Shown here: positions 1 to 6,342 of the stretch, one piece after another
Layout of the letters: the number at the start of each line of letters is the position of its first letter
Position numbering within the stretch: position 1 is the first letter of the stretch
DNA from: Ruminococcaceae bacterium UBA7217
GTDB lineage: Bacteria; Bacillota; Clostridia; Oscillospirales; Acutalibacteraceae
Length of the DNA stretch: 8,992 nucleotides
Direction of reading: 5' to 3'
Assembly: GCA_002490425.1 (NCBI GenBank)
Contig: DKTZ01000014.1
Location: forward strand, 1-8,992
Position numbers and translations under genes: made by a program
The notes under the pieces: model-generated
What the model was told of the DNA's origin: nothing
What the model saw: only the letters and a program-made list of their open reading frames with translations
Database searches by the model: none

Positions 1-60
1 AAAATAATAATGTAAAATAATATTTAAGAATTTTTATTCATAAAATTAATGGGTGATTTT

Positions 61-783
61 ATGAATAAAAAATTAGCTGTTATAGTTTCTGTTTTAATAG
101 TTACGTCTTTTGCATTGAATATTTTTACGGTCAGTAAATCTGTAAAACAGGTGTCGGCAAGCGTCAGTGACGCTGTTACAGTTATTGTTGACGCAGGTCA
201 CGGCGGTGAGGATGGCGGTGCAATCGGTAAAAGCGGTTCACTCGAAAAAGATATAAACTTGCAGTTTGCATTAAAGGTAAATGATTATCTTTCATTTTTC
301 GGAATAAATACATATATGGTGCGTACTGAAGACAGGTCTGTAGGTGACATAACGCTTCCGACAATCCGTGAGAGAAAAGTATCCGATATTCGTGCACGGG
401 CGGCACTTATGGATTTATTTGAAAATTCGATTTATTTGAGTATTCACCAAAATGAATTTACTCAAAGTTATGTTCACGGAACGCAGGTGTTTTATGCCCC
501 CAATTCTGAAGAGAGCAAGAATTTAGCAACAGTAATTCAAAAGACAGTTTGCAGTTTAACTCAGCCTGATAACACAAAAGTACCGAAAGAATCGGGCACA
601 AATATATATGTTCTTTATAATGCGACAAAGCCTGCTTGCCTTTGTGAATGTGGTTTCGTTTCCAATCCAGAGGAGGAAAAACTGCTTTTATCGGAAGATT
701 ATCAAAGAAAATTTTCATTAGCGCTATCTTTCAGCGTGCTAAATTATCTAATTACGGAGGAAAATAATGGCACAGAAGTCTAA
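61..783 (+). CDS. cwlD: N-acetylmuramoyl-L-alanine amidase, CwlD type
   Basis: This is a zinc amidase (Amidase_3 fold) that cuts the bond between N-acetylmuramic acid and L-alanine in peptidoglycan. In spore formers, CwlD starts muramic-delta-lactam synthesis in the spore cortex. An N-terminal hydrophobic segment (residues about 5-23) acts as signal or anchor. The catalytic domain starts near residue 40 with DAGHGG (H47). The other expected zinc ligands are E62 (SLEKD) and H129 (SIHQN), and the late CECGFVSN motif supplies catalytic E196. Length (240 aa) is usual for CwlD. An in-frame ATG lies at 49, but I prefer the ATG at 61 because GGGTGAT sits just before it (short spacing) and it gives a normal MNKK signal start. 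The 3' end overlaps radA by 17 bases, so the two are probably co-transcribed. The spore role is family knowledge, not visible here. Confidence 0.9.
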   Translation: MNKKLAVIVSVLIVTSFALNIFTVSKSVKQVSASVSDAVTVIVDAGHGGEDGGAIGKSGSLEKDINLQFALKVNDYLSFFGINTYMVRTEDRSVGDITLPTIRERKVSDIRARAALMDLFENSIYLSIHQNEFTQSYVHGTQVFYAPNSEESKNLATVIQKTVCSLTQPDNTKVPKESGTNIYVLYNATKPACLCECGFVSNPEEEKLLLSEDYQRKFSLALSFSVLNYLITEENNGTEV

Positions 784-2143
784 AAAAGTTTATATTTGCA
801 GTAATTGCGGTTACGAAACGCCGAAATGGCTCGGTCAGTGCCCCGAATGTAACGAATGGGCAACTCTTGAAGAAGAAATTGTTTCTACTGAAAAAGCTGT
901 TTTGAAAGCACCCTCAAGGCTGAATCCAAGCACGGGAAAGGCACTGCCTCTTTCAGATATAAAATCAGATATTTTTCAAAGATATGACACGGGTCTTTCC
1001 GAGCTTAACAGAGTTTTAGGCGGAGGACTTGTCAGAGGATCGGTTGTTCTTCTTTCAGGTGACCCCGGAATAGGTAAATCTACCATTCTTTTACAGGTTT
1101 GTGAGTTTTTGGGAAAAGGATATACGATTTTGTATGTTTCGGGCGAGGAATCTGCGCATCAGATTAAACTGCGGGCTTCGAGACTCGGCGTTAATACCGA
1201 AAATCTGTTTATTCTTTGTGAGACGGATGCACAGTATATTTCTGAATATATTCTGAGTGAAAAGCCCGATATTGTGATTATTGACTCCATTCAGACAATG
1301 GAGATAAATGAGCTTTCATCTTCTCCCGGAAGTGTTACGCAGGTTCGTGAATCGACAAATCTTCTTGCAAGAACTGCAAAAGCGTCAAATATACCTATTT
1401 TTCTCGTAGGTCACGTCAATAAGGACGGTAACATTGCAGGTCCTAAGGTGCTTGAACATATCGTTGACTGTGTTCTTTATTTTGAGGGCGACAGAAATAC
1501 GTCATACAGGATTTTAAGAGCGGTTAAGAACAGATACGGTTCAACTAATGAAATGGCGGTATTTGAAATGCTTGACAGCGGACTTAACCAAGTGGACAAC
1601 CCCTCAATGATGCTTATATCCGGCAGACCGAAAAATGCATCGGGAACGTGCGTAGCCTGTCTTATGGAAGGCTCACGGCCCATTTTAGCTGAGGTTCAAA
1701 GCCTTGTTGCGCCGACGGGATTCGGTAACCCAAGACGTATGGCTACGGGAATTGACTATAACAGACTTGCAATGCTCATAGCTGTTCTTGAAAAAAGAGC
1801 AGGGTACTACCTTAGTAATATGGACTGTTATGCCAATGTTATCGGCGGACTGCGCATTGACGAGCCTGCGGCGGATTTGTCAATAGCTCTTGCCATAGTA
1901 TCAAGCCTTAAGGATATTATTGTTCCCGACGATGTACTGGCTTTCGGTGAAATAGGTCTTGCAGGTGAAATCCGTTCAGTTGTTGCGTGTGACCAGCGAA
2001 TTAAAGAAGCATCAAAGCTCGGATTTAAAAAGTGCGTAATTCCTTACCATAACTACAAAAAACTTTCAAAAAGCGTGCTTGATTTAATGGAGGTTGTGCC
2101 CGCTAAAACAGTTAGACAAGCCTTTGAGGTGCTTATAAATTGA
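767..2143 (+). CDS. radA: DNA repair/recombination ATPase RadA
   Basis: RadA (Sms) is a RecA-like hexameric ATPase that helps process branched recombination intermediates and drives strand branch migration. The domains appear in family order: an N-terminal C4 zinc finger (C11, C14, C25, C28), a RecA-like core with Walker A GDPGIGKST (98-106), Walker B VIIDS (about 170-174), the RadA-specific K-N-R-Y-G motif (254-258), and a C-terminal Lon-protease-like domain from about residue 290, which is non-proteolytic in this family. The usual RadA motif is KNRFG; here the aromatic is Tyr, a conservative change. Length (458 aa) is normal and the gene looks intact. The start is set by GGAGG at 756-760, six bases before ATG, inside the end of cwlD. 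The stop overlaps the TTG start of the next gene, so translation is probably coupled. Confidence 0.96.
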   Translation: MAQKSKKVYICSNCGYETPKWLGQCPECNEWATLEEEIVSTEKAVLKAPSRLNPSTGKALPLSDIKSDIFQRYDTGLSELNRVLGGGLVRGSVVLLSGDPGIGKSTILLQVCEFLGKGYTILYVSGEESAHQIKLRASRLGVNTENLFILCETDAQYISEYILSEKPDIVIIDSIQTMEINELSSSPGSVTQVRESTNLLARTAKASNIPIFLVGHVNKDGNIAGPKVLEHIVDCVLYFEGDRNTSYRILRAVKNRYGSTNEMAVFEMLDSGLNQVDNPSMMLISGRPKNASGTCVACLMEGSRPILAEVQSLVAPTGFGNPRRMATGIDYNRLAMLIAVLEKRAGYYLSNMDCYANVIGGLRIDEPAADLSIALAIVSSLKDIIVPDDVLAFGEIGLAGEIRSVVACDQRIKEASKLGFKKCVIPYHNYKKLSKSVLDLMEVVPAKTVRQAFEVLIN

Positions 2144-2889
2144 GTAATATATTTTTGAAAGAGCCGAATTTGCCGACGTCGGCTGTTACGGATGTGCTCG
2201 TTGCTGACGGCGATGACAGCTTAATAAAAGCGCTTGCGAATATGGGCATAAGTCCTTTGAAAATATGTAAAAGCGGCAAATTAGAGCCTTTCTGCGCAAA
2301 TCACGCCGATATACTTGCATACCATCTCGGGAACGGCAATTTTATTGCAGACGAAACCGCTGAAAGCTCATTAAAAGGTTGCAATATTTGCGAAACGGTA
2401 AATATATCTTCACCATACCCGAATGACTGCTTATTAAATGCGGCTGATGTCGGCAATTATCTTATCTGCAACAGTAAAATTACGCATAAGTCAATTTTAA
2501 AAACAGCGGTAAAACAGAATAAGCATATTATAAATGTAAATCAAGGTTATGCAAAATGCTCTGTTTGTATAGTCAGTCGAAACACTTTTATAACTGATGA
2601 TGAATCAATTTGCAGAGAATGCTCAAAAGTAAACGGGATTTCTGTTCTTTTCGTAAGTAAGGGGAGCGTAGCTCTTAAAGAGCAGAATTACGGCTTTCTC
2701 GGCGGAGCAAGCGGTTTAATAGGGGAGAATACTCTATTTTTTAACGGCGATTTGCGATTTCACAAAGATTTTATTGCAATTGAGCAATTTTTGAGTTACC
2801 ATAATGTTAAATATACAGATATAAAAAATAAACCGTTAACGGATGTCGGAAGTATTATTCCGATAAAACAAAAGGGGAATACAAAATGA
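2140..2889 (+). CDS. DUF6873-like GME-fold protein of unknown function
   Basis: This 249-residue protein resembles the DUF6873 family, which has the five-bladed guanidino-group-modifying-enzyme (GME) fold shared with arginine deiminases and amidinotransferases. I base this on recall of family-typical stretches: HADILAYHLGNG (about 55-66), a GYAKCSVCIVS strand followed by FITDD (about 136-152), and GFLGGASGLIG with a later F-x-G-D-L and H. The substrate and even activity are unknown. It has no signal peptide or membrane segment, so it is probably cytoplasmic. The start is a TTG overlapping the radA stop (TTGA), with GAGGTG at 2126-2131 eight bases upstream, which points to translational coupling. 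Its stop overlaps the ATG of the next gene in the same way. Several Cys residues (43, 51, 81, 84, 109, 138, 141, 157, 160) might bind metal, but no clear finger is visible. Confidence 0.72.
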   Translation: MSNIFLKEPNLPTSAVTDVLVADGDDSLIKALANMGISPLKICKSGKLEPFCANHADILAYHLGNGNFIADETAESSLKGCNICETVNISSPYPNDCLLNAADVGNYLICNSKITHKSILKTAVKQNKHIINVNQGYAKCSVCIVSRNTFITDDESICRECSKVNGISVLFVSKGSVALKEQNYGFLGGASGLIGENTLFFNGDLRFHKDFIAIEQFLSYHNVKYTDIKNKPLTDVGSIIPIKQKGNTK

Positions 2890-3080
2890 AAAAATCATAT
2901 TTTATTACATGGCTCGGCACACTTTCAACTGTACTGATTACTGCACTGTCAGTATCACGGAAAATTAAAAAGTACGGTCAAAAGGTTTATTCGGACAGAC
3001 TTATTAAACCGAGTGAAGAAAGTGTAACGGAGCTTATAGATAAAGGCATCGATCTGGGCTTGAAAAAAATACTTAAATAA
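2886..3080 (+). CDS. small membrane-anchored protein, unknown function
   Basis: A 64-residue protein I do not recognise. Residues about 5-23 form one hydrophobic helix (WLGTLSTVLITALSV), followed by a basic stretch (SRKIKKYGQK) and a short mixed-charge tail with a probable helix (SVTELIDKGIDLGLKKILK). The positive-inside rule suggests that the tail is cytoplasmic. The ATG overlaps the upstream TGA (ATGA) and is preceded by AGGGG at 2874-2878, so it is very likely translated with the DUF6873-like gene. Its small size and conserved-looking organisation suggest a real gene, not a chance frame, but nothing in the sequence indicates a function. It appears to be the last gene of the cwlD-radA cluster. 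Confidence 0.7.
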   Translation: MKKSYFITWLGTLSTVLITALSVSRKIKKYGQKVYSDRLIKPSEESVTELIDKGIDLGLKKILK

Positions 3081-3082
3081 CC

Positions 3083-3111
3083 TTTATAAACAGATCTCAC
3101 AATCCTATACA
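3083..3111 (+). promoter_or_regulatory. possible promoter before the acetyltransferase gene
   Basis: TTTATA (3083-3088) and TATACA (3106-3111) are separated by 17 bases in the only sizeable gap (3081-3139) of this part of the cluster. Each hexamer matches the vegetative consensus at four of six positions. No terminator precedes it, so read-through from the radA cluster is also possible. Confidence 0.35.
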
Positions 3112-3139
3112 ATGTACAAATAAAAGGAGCTAAAACATT

Positions 3140-3574
3140 ATGGTTAAAAAGGCGGAAAAGAGCGATTTAGAGTCGGCTGTAAATTTAGCCTTAGCTTTGT
3201 GGGAATCATCTTCAGTAAATGAATTAACCGACGAATTTATTGATACATTTGCTGACAATGAAAGTGAAATATTTTTGAAAACTGAGAACGGTACTCCGAT
3301 TGGATTTGCACAATGCTCTCTGCGCCACGATTATGTAGAGGGCACAGAAAGTTCACCCGTTGGTTATTTGGAAGGAATTTATATAAAAGACAAATTTCGT
3401 AATAAGGGATATGCAAAAGAACTTTTAAATGCCTGCGAAGAATGGGCAAAAAACAAGGGATGCAGTGAATTTGCAAGCGACTGTGAATTAGACAACGAAA
3501 ATAGTTTGCTTTTTCATAAGACTATGAATTTTACGGAAACCAACAGAATTATTTGTTTCAGCAAAAAGCTTTAA
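3140..3574 (+). CDS. GNAT acetyltransferase, aminoglycoside 6'-N-acetyltransferase-like
   Basis: This is a GNAT-fold protein expected to use acetyl-CoA. It strongly resembles the AAC(6') group that acetylates the 6'-amino group of aminoglycosides. Visible family stretches are FAQCSLRHDYVEGTESSPVGYLEG (about 55-78), the acetyl-CoA loop F-R-N-K-G-Y-A (about 86-92, the Q/RxxGxG/A motif), ACEEWAKNKGC (about 98-108), FASDCELDNENS and a final NRIICFSKKL. Length (144 aa) fits the family. The start follows AAAGGAG at 3123-3129 with a ten-base gap, slightly long. It sits among chromosomal genes with no mobile element next to it, so it is probably an intrinsic gene. Whether it gives resistance or acetylates another amine cannot be told from sequence. 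Confidence 0.85.
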   Translation: MVKKAEKSDLESAVNLALALWESSSVNELTDEFIDTFADNESEIFLKTENGTPIGFAQCSLRHDYVEGTESSPVGYLEGIYIKDKFRNKGYAKELLNACEEWAKNKGCSEFASDCELDNENSLLFHKTMNFTETNRIICFSKKL

Positions 3575-3599
3575 TCTTCGTATAAAAGGGGAATGTATT

Positions 3600-4091
3600 T
3601 TGAATATTCACTTCGGATTCTCATATATCGGTTTAATTTTCTTGCTGATGCTGTTTATTCCGAATATTATATGGTCAAAGAATAAGCCCGAAAACTATGA
3701 AAAGTACATTAAAAATGAAAATAAAATTTTGCTTATATTGGAACGCATAGGTGAAGTGACAGTAACTTGTTTTTCGCTTATTTTTGCCGATTTTAATATA
3801 AATAAAATCTCTTTACGAACTGCCGTATTATTAGCGGCTTTTGTTTTAATGATACTCTATGAAATATATTGGATAAAATATTTTAAAAGCGATAAAACAA
3901 TGAAGGATATGTACAGCAGTCTACTCCGAATACCCGTTGCGGGGGCGACTTTACCCGTATTATCGTTTTTACTGCTCGGCATATACGGTAAAAACATATT
4001 TTTAATTGTATCTACTGTAATACTCGGAATAGGTCACATCGGAATACACTTAAATCACAGAAAAGGGAGTTTACAGGATGATAAAACCTAA
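3600..4091 (+). CDS. integral membrane protein, unknown function
   Basis: A 163-residue protein with four likely transmembrane helices: about 8-26, 54-64 continuing from a helix near 45, 74-95 and 113-143 (the last may be two helices). A charged loop, KNKPENYEKYIKNENK (about 27-42), follows helix 1. I recall similar Clostridia membrane proteins starting with a GLIFLLMLFIPNIIW-type helix, but know of no function. The start is TTG at 3600, supported by AGGGG at 3587-3591 with eight bases spacing; no in-frame ATG lies earlier. The C-terminal tail overlaps the next gene by 14 bases, so it is probably translated together with the S66 peptidase. No signal peptide cleavage site is evident. Confidence 0.72.
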   Translation: MNIHFGFSYIGLIFLLMLFIPNIIWSKNKPENYEKYIKNENKILLILERIGEVTVTCFSLIFADFNINKISLRTAVLLAAFVLMILYEIYWIKYFKSDKTMKDMYSSLLRIPVAGATLPVLSFLLLGIYGKNIFLIVSTVILGIGHIGIHLNHRKGSLQDDKT

Positions 4092-5112
4092 AAGATTGAA
4101 AAAAGGCGACAAAATCGCAATAGTAAGCCTTTCGTGGGGCGGATTGGGTGATGATTGCTTTATCCATAAACTTAATATCGCAAAGGAACGTCTCACGAAT
4201 GACTTCGGACTTAAGGTTATCTGTATGCCGAATGCGTTAAAGGGAAGCAAATTTGTAGCAAATCATCCTGAACTGCGGGCTAAAGATTTAATGGACGCTT
4301 TTGCAGATAACTCAATTTCAGCGATTTTCTGCGCTATCGGCGGAGATGATACAATACGAATATTACCATATATAGACTTGGAGATAATTAAAAATAATCC
4401 TAAGATTTTTATGGGTTATTCAGACACTACAATTAACCATTTTATGATGTATAAGGCAGGGCTTATATCATTTTACGGTCCGTCTATAATGTGTGATTTC
4501 GGCGAGTATGTTAATATGTTCGATTACACGGAAAAGGCAGTTAAAGATATACTTTTCGGAGAATGGGAGCAGTATGAAATTTTACCGAGTCCCGAATGGT
4601 CGGATTCTTATATTCCGTGGCAGGAAAGTAATATAAACACACCGAATGTGATGCGAAAAGACAAGCACGGATATGAGGTAATCGGCGGCAGGGGAGAAAC
4701 TCACGGACATTTGCTCGGCGGGTGCATTGATGTGTTTATGATGGCGAACGGAACTGAAATTTGGCCTGAACTTAATGAATGGAAAAATGCAATCCTTTTC
4801 GTTGAAACAAGCGAGGACAAACCGTCGCCTGATTTTGTAAAATGGACTTTCAGAAATCTTGCGGCACAGGGTATTTTAAAAGTAATAAAAGGCATTATAA
4901 TAGGCAAACCGCAGGGTGAAGTGTATTATGAGGAATATAAAGAGGCGGTTATTCAAGTTGTGTTAAACGAGGAACATTTAAACGATTTACCTGTTTTTTA
5001 TAATGTGAATTTTGGTCACGCTAAACCTATCGGCATTATTCCGTACGGTATTAAAGCTCAGTTAGACTGCGAAAACAAATCAATTGTCTTACTCGAATGC
5101 CCGACGGTTTAA
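4078..5112 (+). CDS. S66 family serine peptidase (LD-carboxypeptidase/MccF-like)
   Basis: A member of peptidase family S66, which includes cytoplasmic L,D-carboxypeptidases that trim murein tetrapeptides and MccF, which cleaves microcin C-type peptide nucleotides. The expected Ser-Glu-His triad is visible: S115 in the nucleophile elbow FMGYSDTT, E243 in FVETSEDKPS and H314 in NFGHAKP. These are close to the numbering in MccF. Other family signatures are the N-terminal GDKIAIVSLSW, AIGGDDTIR (about 86-94) and HLLGGCIDV (211-219). Length (344 aa) and the long insert around 165-200 fit MccF-like members better than short LdcA enzymes, but recycling of cell-wall peptides and self-immunity cannot be separated from sequence. 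There is no signal peptide, so it is cytoplasmic. AAAAGGGAG before the ATG is a good ribosome site inside the preceding gene. Confidence 0.9.
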   Translation: MIKPKRLKKGDKIAIVSLSWGGLGDDCFIHKLNIAKERLTNDFGLKVICMPNALKGSKFVANHPELRAKDLMDAFADNSISAIFCAIGGDDTIRILPYIDLEIIKNNPKIFMGYSDTTINHFMMYKAGLISFYGPSIMCDFGEYVNMFDYTEKAVKDILFGEWEQYEILPSPEWSDSYIPWQESNINTPNVMRKDKHGYEVIGGRGETHGHLLGGCIDVFMMANGTEIWPELNEWKNAILFVETSEDKPSPDFVKWTFRNLAAQGILKVIKGIIIGKPQGEVYYEEYKEAVIQVVLNEEHLNDLPVFYNVNFGHAKPIGIIPYGIKAQLDCENKSIVLLECPTV

Positions 5113-5181
5113 TTAAATTATTAAAATTCGCAGCTCTATGCGATATTATTGTAAAAACAGATAGAATACGGGGGAGCTTTT

Positions 5182-5529
5182 ATGCACAGATTTGATAATG
5201 AATTTTGGAATTCGTTAGACGCTTTAGTCGCCGAATCAGAAATAATTATAGACAGACCGAAAGAAACTGCTCATCCTAAATATCCTGATTTTATTTATAA
5301 AGTAGATTATGGTTATTTGAAAGACACATCATCTATGGACGGCACAGGAATAGATGTGTGGTTCGGAACAAACGGCAAGACCATTGACGCTATTATGTGC
5401 ATTATAGATTTAGTGAAGCAGGATTCCGAAATTAAAATACTGATAGGTTGTACGGAAGAAGAAAAGGATATTATATATGAAACACACAATGAAACGCCGT
5501 ATATGAAAGGAATTATGATTCGCAGATAA
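5182..5529 (+). CDS. short inorganic-pyrophosphatase-like protein
   Basis: A 115-residue protein related to family I soluble inorganic pyrophosphatases. Recognisable pieces are IDRPKETAHPKYPDFIYKVDYGY (substrate and fold strand, about 23-45) and the metal-site loop DGTGIDVW (about 53-60). Classical enzymes have D-x-D-P-x-D in that loop. Here the outer two Asp are kept, but the middle Asp-Pro is Thr-Gly, and the protein is about 60 residues shorter than the bacterial norm. It is therefore a divergent version whose pyrophosphatase activity is uncertain; another phosphoester substrate is possible. The start is fixed by GGGGGAG at 5171-5177, four to five bases before ATG. It is the last gene before two stem-loop terminators and before the change to accessory DNA. 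Confidence 0.8.
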   Translation: MHRFDNEFWNSLDALVAESEIIIDRPKETAHPKYPDFIYKVDYGYLKDTSSMDGTGIDVWFGTNGKTIDAIMCIIDLVKQDSEIKILIGCTEEEKDIIYETHNETPYMKGIMIRR

Positions 5530-5540
5530 TTTCATTTTGT

Positions 5541-5560
5541 GACTTAACCATAAGTCTTTT
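5541..5560 (+). terminator. weak stem-loop after the pyrophosphatase-like gene
   Basis: GACTTA (5541-5546) pairs with TAAGTC (5551-5556) around a four-base loop and is followed by TTTT. It lies 12 bases after the stop codon. The six-pair stem is AT-rich, so it may be a weak terminator only. Confidence 0.45.
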
Positions 5561-5611
5561 CTGCAAAGTGTTATAAATAAATATACGATTTATATAAATG
5601 ATTTTAAACTC

Positions 5612-5650
5612 AAAAACTGATTTCGTTTTCACAAACGGAGTCAGTTTTTT
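5612..5650. terminator. strong, probably bidirectional terminator
   Basis: Bases 5612-5628 pair with 5633-5649 (17 pairs, two or three of them G-T wobbles) around the loop TCAC. The + strand ends in TTTTTT (5645-5650), and the opposite strand ends in TTTTT. It can end the leftmost operon and also any leftward transcript coming from the accessory side. It is a natural boundary marker between the two blocks. Confidence 0.75.
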
Positions 5651-5665
5651 AATTAAATACGATAA

Positions 5666-5818
5666 TTACTTAATATTTATATCTTTTATTTCTATTACTT
5701 GTAACTTTGTCTCTACTGGCTTTTCATATATTAAATTTAAGGATTTGTTATAATCACTAAAACACTTAAATCGGCAGGGGTGTTGAAAAGTTAGGTTTTT
5801 GTTGAAGTTGTTCAAAAG
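5666..5818 (-). pseudogene. possible 3' remnant of a leftward gene
   Basis: On the minus strand a frame of about 50 codons runs from just after a stop (at 5821-5819) to TAA at 5668-5666. Its last part reads YEKPVETKLQVIEIKDINIK, which has a protein-like composition, and the frame ends 16 bases before the bidirectional terminator at 5612-5650. There is no ATG, no ribosome site, and only a TTG at 5815-5813. I do not recognise the family. It may be the degraded C-terminus of a gene lost when the element integrated, or simply a chance frame in AT-rich DNA. Confidence 0.2.
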
Positions 5819-5836
5819 TCAAATGTTAATTATACA
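5808..5836 (+). promoter_or_regulatory. possible promoter for the ribbon-helix-helix gene
   Basis: TTGTTC (5808-5813) and TATACA (5831-5836) are 17 bases apart. Transcription would begin near 5843, leaving an untranslated leader of about 100 bases that contains the whole stem-loop at 5864-5928. The hexamer matches are modest (3/6 and 4/6). Confidence 0.3.
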
Positions 5837-5863
5837 AAATAAATAGAATAATAAAATTAAAAA

Positions 5864-5928
5864 TGTAACACAATAAACATTCAGCTTCGGTTCTGATGAG
5901 CTTCCTTCAGGAATGAAAATGTGTTACA
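5864..5928 (+). ncRNA. structured leader, stem-loop A, with hammerhead-like core
   Basis: TGTAACACA (5864-5872) pairs perfectly with TGTGTTACA (5920-5928), enclosing 47 bases. The inside can fold two ways. One fold gives a UUCG-capped hairpin (5878-5885 with 5890-5898, containing bulges) plus TTCC/GGAA (5902-5905/5910-5913). The other has the layout of a type III hammerhead ribozyme: UA (5874-5875), a 3-pair stem I (5876-5878/5890-5892), CTGATGA (5893-5899), stem II (5900-5914, with a bulge and a G-U pair), GAAA (5915-5918), then the outer stem as stem III with one A-A mismatch. The AGGAGGT ribosome site begins two bases after the right arm. It could therefore be an RNA control element or the protein-binding site of the downstream gene. 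Confidence 0.45.
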
Positions 5929-5943
5929 ACAGGAGGTAATATT

Positions 5944-6255
5944 ATGTCAAGGAAACCTTATGCACGTACATTCAGATATTCGGAAGATACAAGAAAGATT
6001 TTAGACCAATATGACGGTGATTTTGACAGCCTTGTTCATTATGCTTTTTTTACGGCTCGGGAGAAAGAAAAAGAAATTGAAATTTTAGAAAAAAAGAAAA
6101 CAGATTTAGAATGTTCAATAACTATGTTGTATGTTCAGCGTTCTGAATTTGTAGATATAATAGGTGATATGTCTAATCTTAGAAAATCATTTAATTTTCT
6201 TCAAGACGATTTTAAAAATCTTAGAAATAAGGTTAATTCATTTGTAGAAACGTAA
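5944..6255 (+). CDS. predicted ribbon-helix-helix/coiled-coil regulatory protein
   Basis: A 103-residue protein I cannot assign to a named gene. Residues about 5-35 fit a ribbon-helix-helix (Arc/CopG-like) pattern: a basic beta-strand (ARTFRYS), helix A (EDTRKILDQY), a DGDF turn and helix B (DSLVHYAFFTAREKEKE). Residues about 38-65 are highly charged with heptad leucines and isoleucines, a likely coiled coil, and a second amphipathic helix lies at about 78-99. This suggests a DNA- or nucleic-acid-binding oligomer. AGGAGGT (5931-5937) is a near-perfect ribosome site. The gene is bracketed by two related stem-loops: one ends just before the ribosome site, and the other starts inside its stop codon. 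It is followed by a strong terminator, so it forms a single-gene unit. It could regulate itself through those arms or be an accessory replication or copy-control factor. Confidence 0.7.
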   Translation: MSRKPYARTFRYSEDTRKILDQYDGDFDSLVHYAFFTAREKEKEIEILEKKKTDLECSITMLYVQRSEFVDIIGDMSNLRKSFNFLQDDFKNLRNKVNSFVET

Positions 6256-6303
6256 CACAAATTTCGGCGCAGGAATCTTCCTGCTAGATGAAAAATGTGT
6301 TAC
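6252..6303 (+). repeat. stem-loop B, second copy of the flanking inverted repeat
   Basis: GTAACACA (6252-6259) pairs with TGTGTTAC (6296-6303). Inside is a perfect 7-pair hairpin, GCAGGAA (6269-6275)/TTCCTGC (6278-6284). The arms and the bases next to them (ATGAAAA-TGTGTTACA on the right) match stem-loop A, but the interior differs and lacks CTGATGA. The stop codon of the 103-residue gene (TAA, 6253-6255) lies in the left arm. Confidence 0.7.
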
Positions 6304-6312
6304 AAAATTAAA

Positions 6313-6342
6313 ACAGCAGGTTAGCGCCTGCTGTATTTTTTT
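6313..6342 (+). terminator. rho-independent terminator after the ribbon-helix-helix gene
   Basis: ACAGCAGG (6313-6320) pairs with CCTGCTGT (6327-6334), followed by a run of seven T (6336-6342). It ends the transcript that contains both stem-loops A and B. Confidence 0.88.

Larger units (their letters stand above)
5651..5863. other. AT-rich intergenic stretch at the left edge of the accessory block
   Basis: With 5530-5650 and the leader at 5864-5943 this makes about 414 bases without a convincing gene. It holds a lone TATAAT near 5748-5753 without a matching -35, a GTTGAA-rich stretch (5782-5806), and an open but start-less frame on the opposite strand (described separately). I looked for a dif-like XerCD site or an obvious attachment core and saw none. 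The left end of the accessory element probably lies here, but I cannot place it. Confidence 0.4.

Noticed and set aside
182..718. Minus-strand frames opposite cwlD
   Set aside because: They lie within a gene with all catalytic residues intact and show no recognisable protein features.
3237..3476. Minus-strand frame opposite the acetyltransferase
   Set aside because: It is antisense to a clearly recognisable GNAT gene and has no ribosome site.
5530..5863. XerCD dif-like or other attachment site
   Set aside because: I found no sequence convincingly like the Firmicutes dif consensus, and the right end of the element is outside the window, so direct-repeat att sites cannot be tested.
6252..6303. 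Second hammerhead ribozyme in stem-loop B
   Set aside because: It has no CTGATGA; CTAGATGA is present but with an inserted base and no stem II before the A-run.
5864..6303. Terminal inverted repeats of an insertion sequence around the 103-residue gene
   Set aside because: Each side is itself a complete inverted repeat, the enclosed protein has no transposase features (no DDE, HUH or serine-recombinase motifs), and no target duplication is visible.
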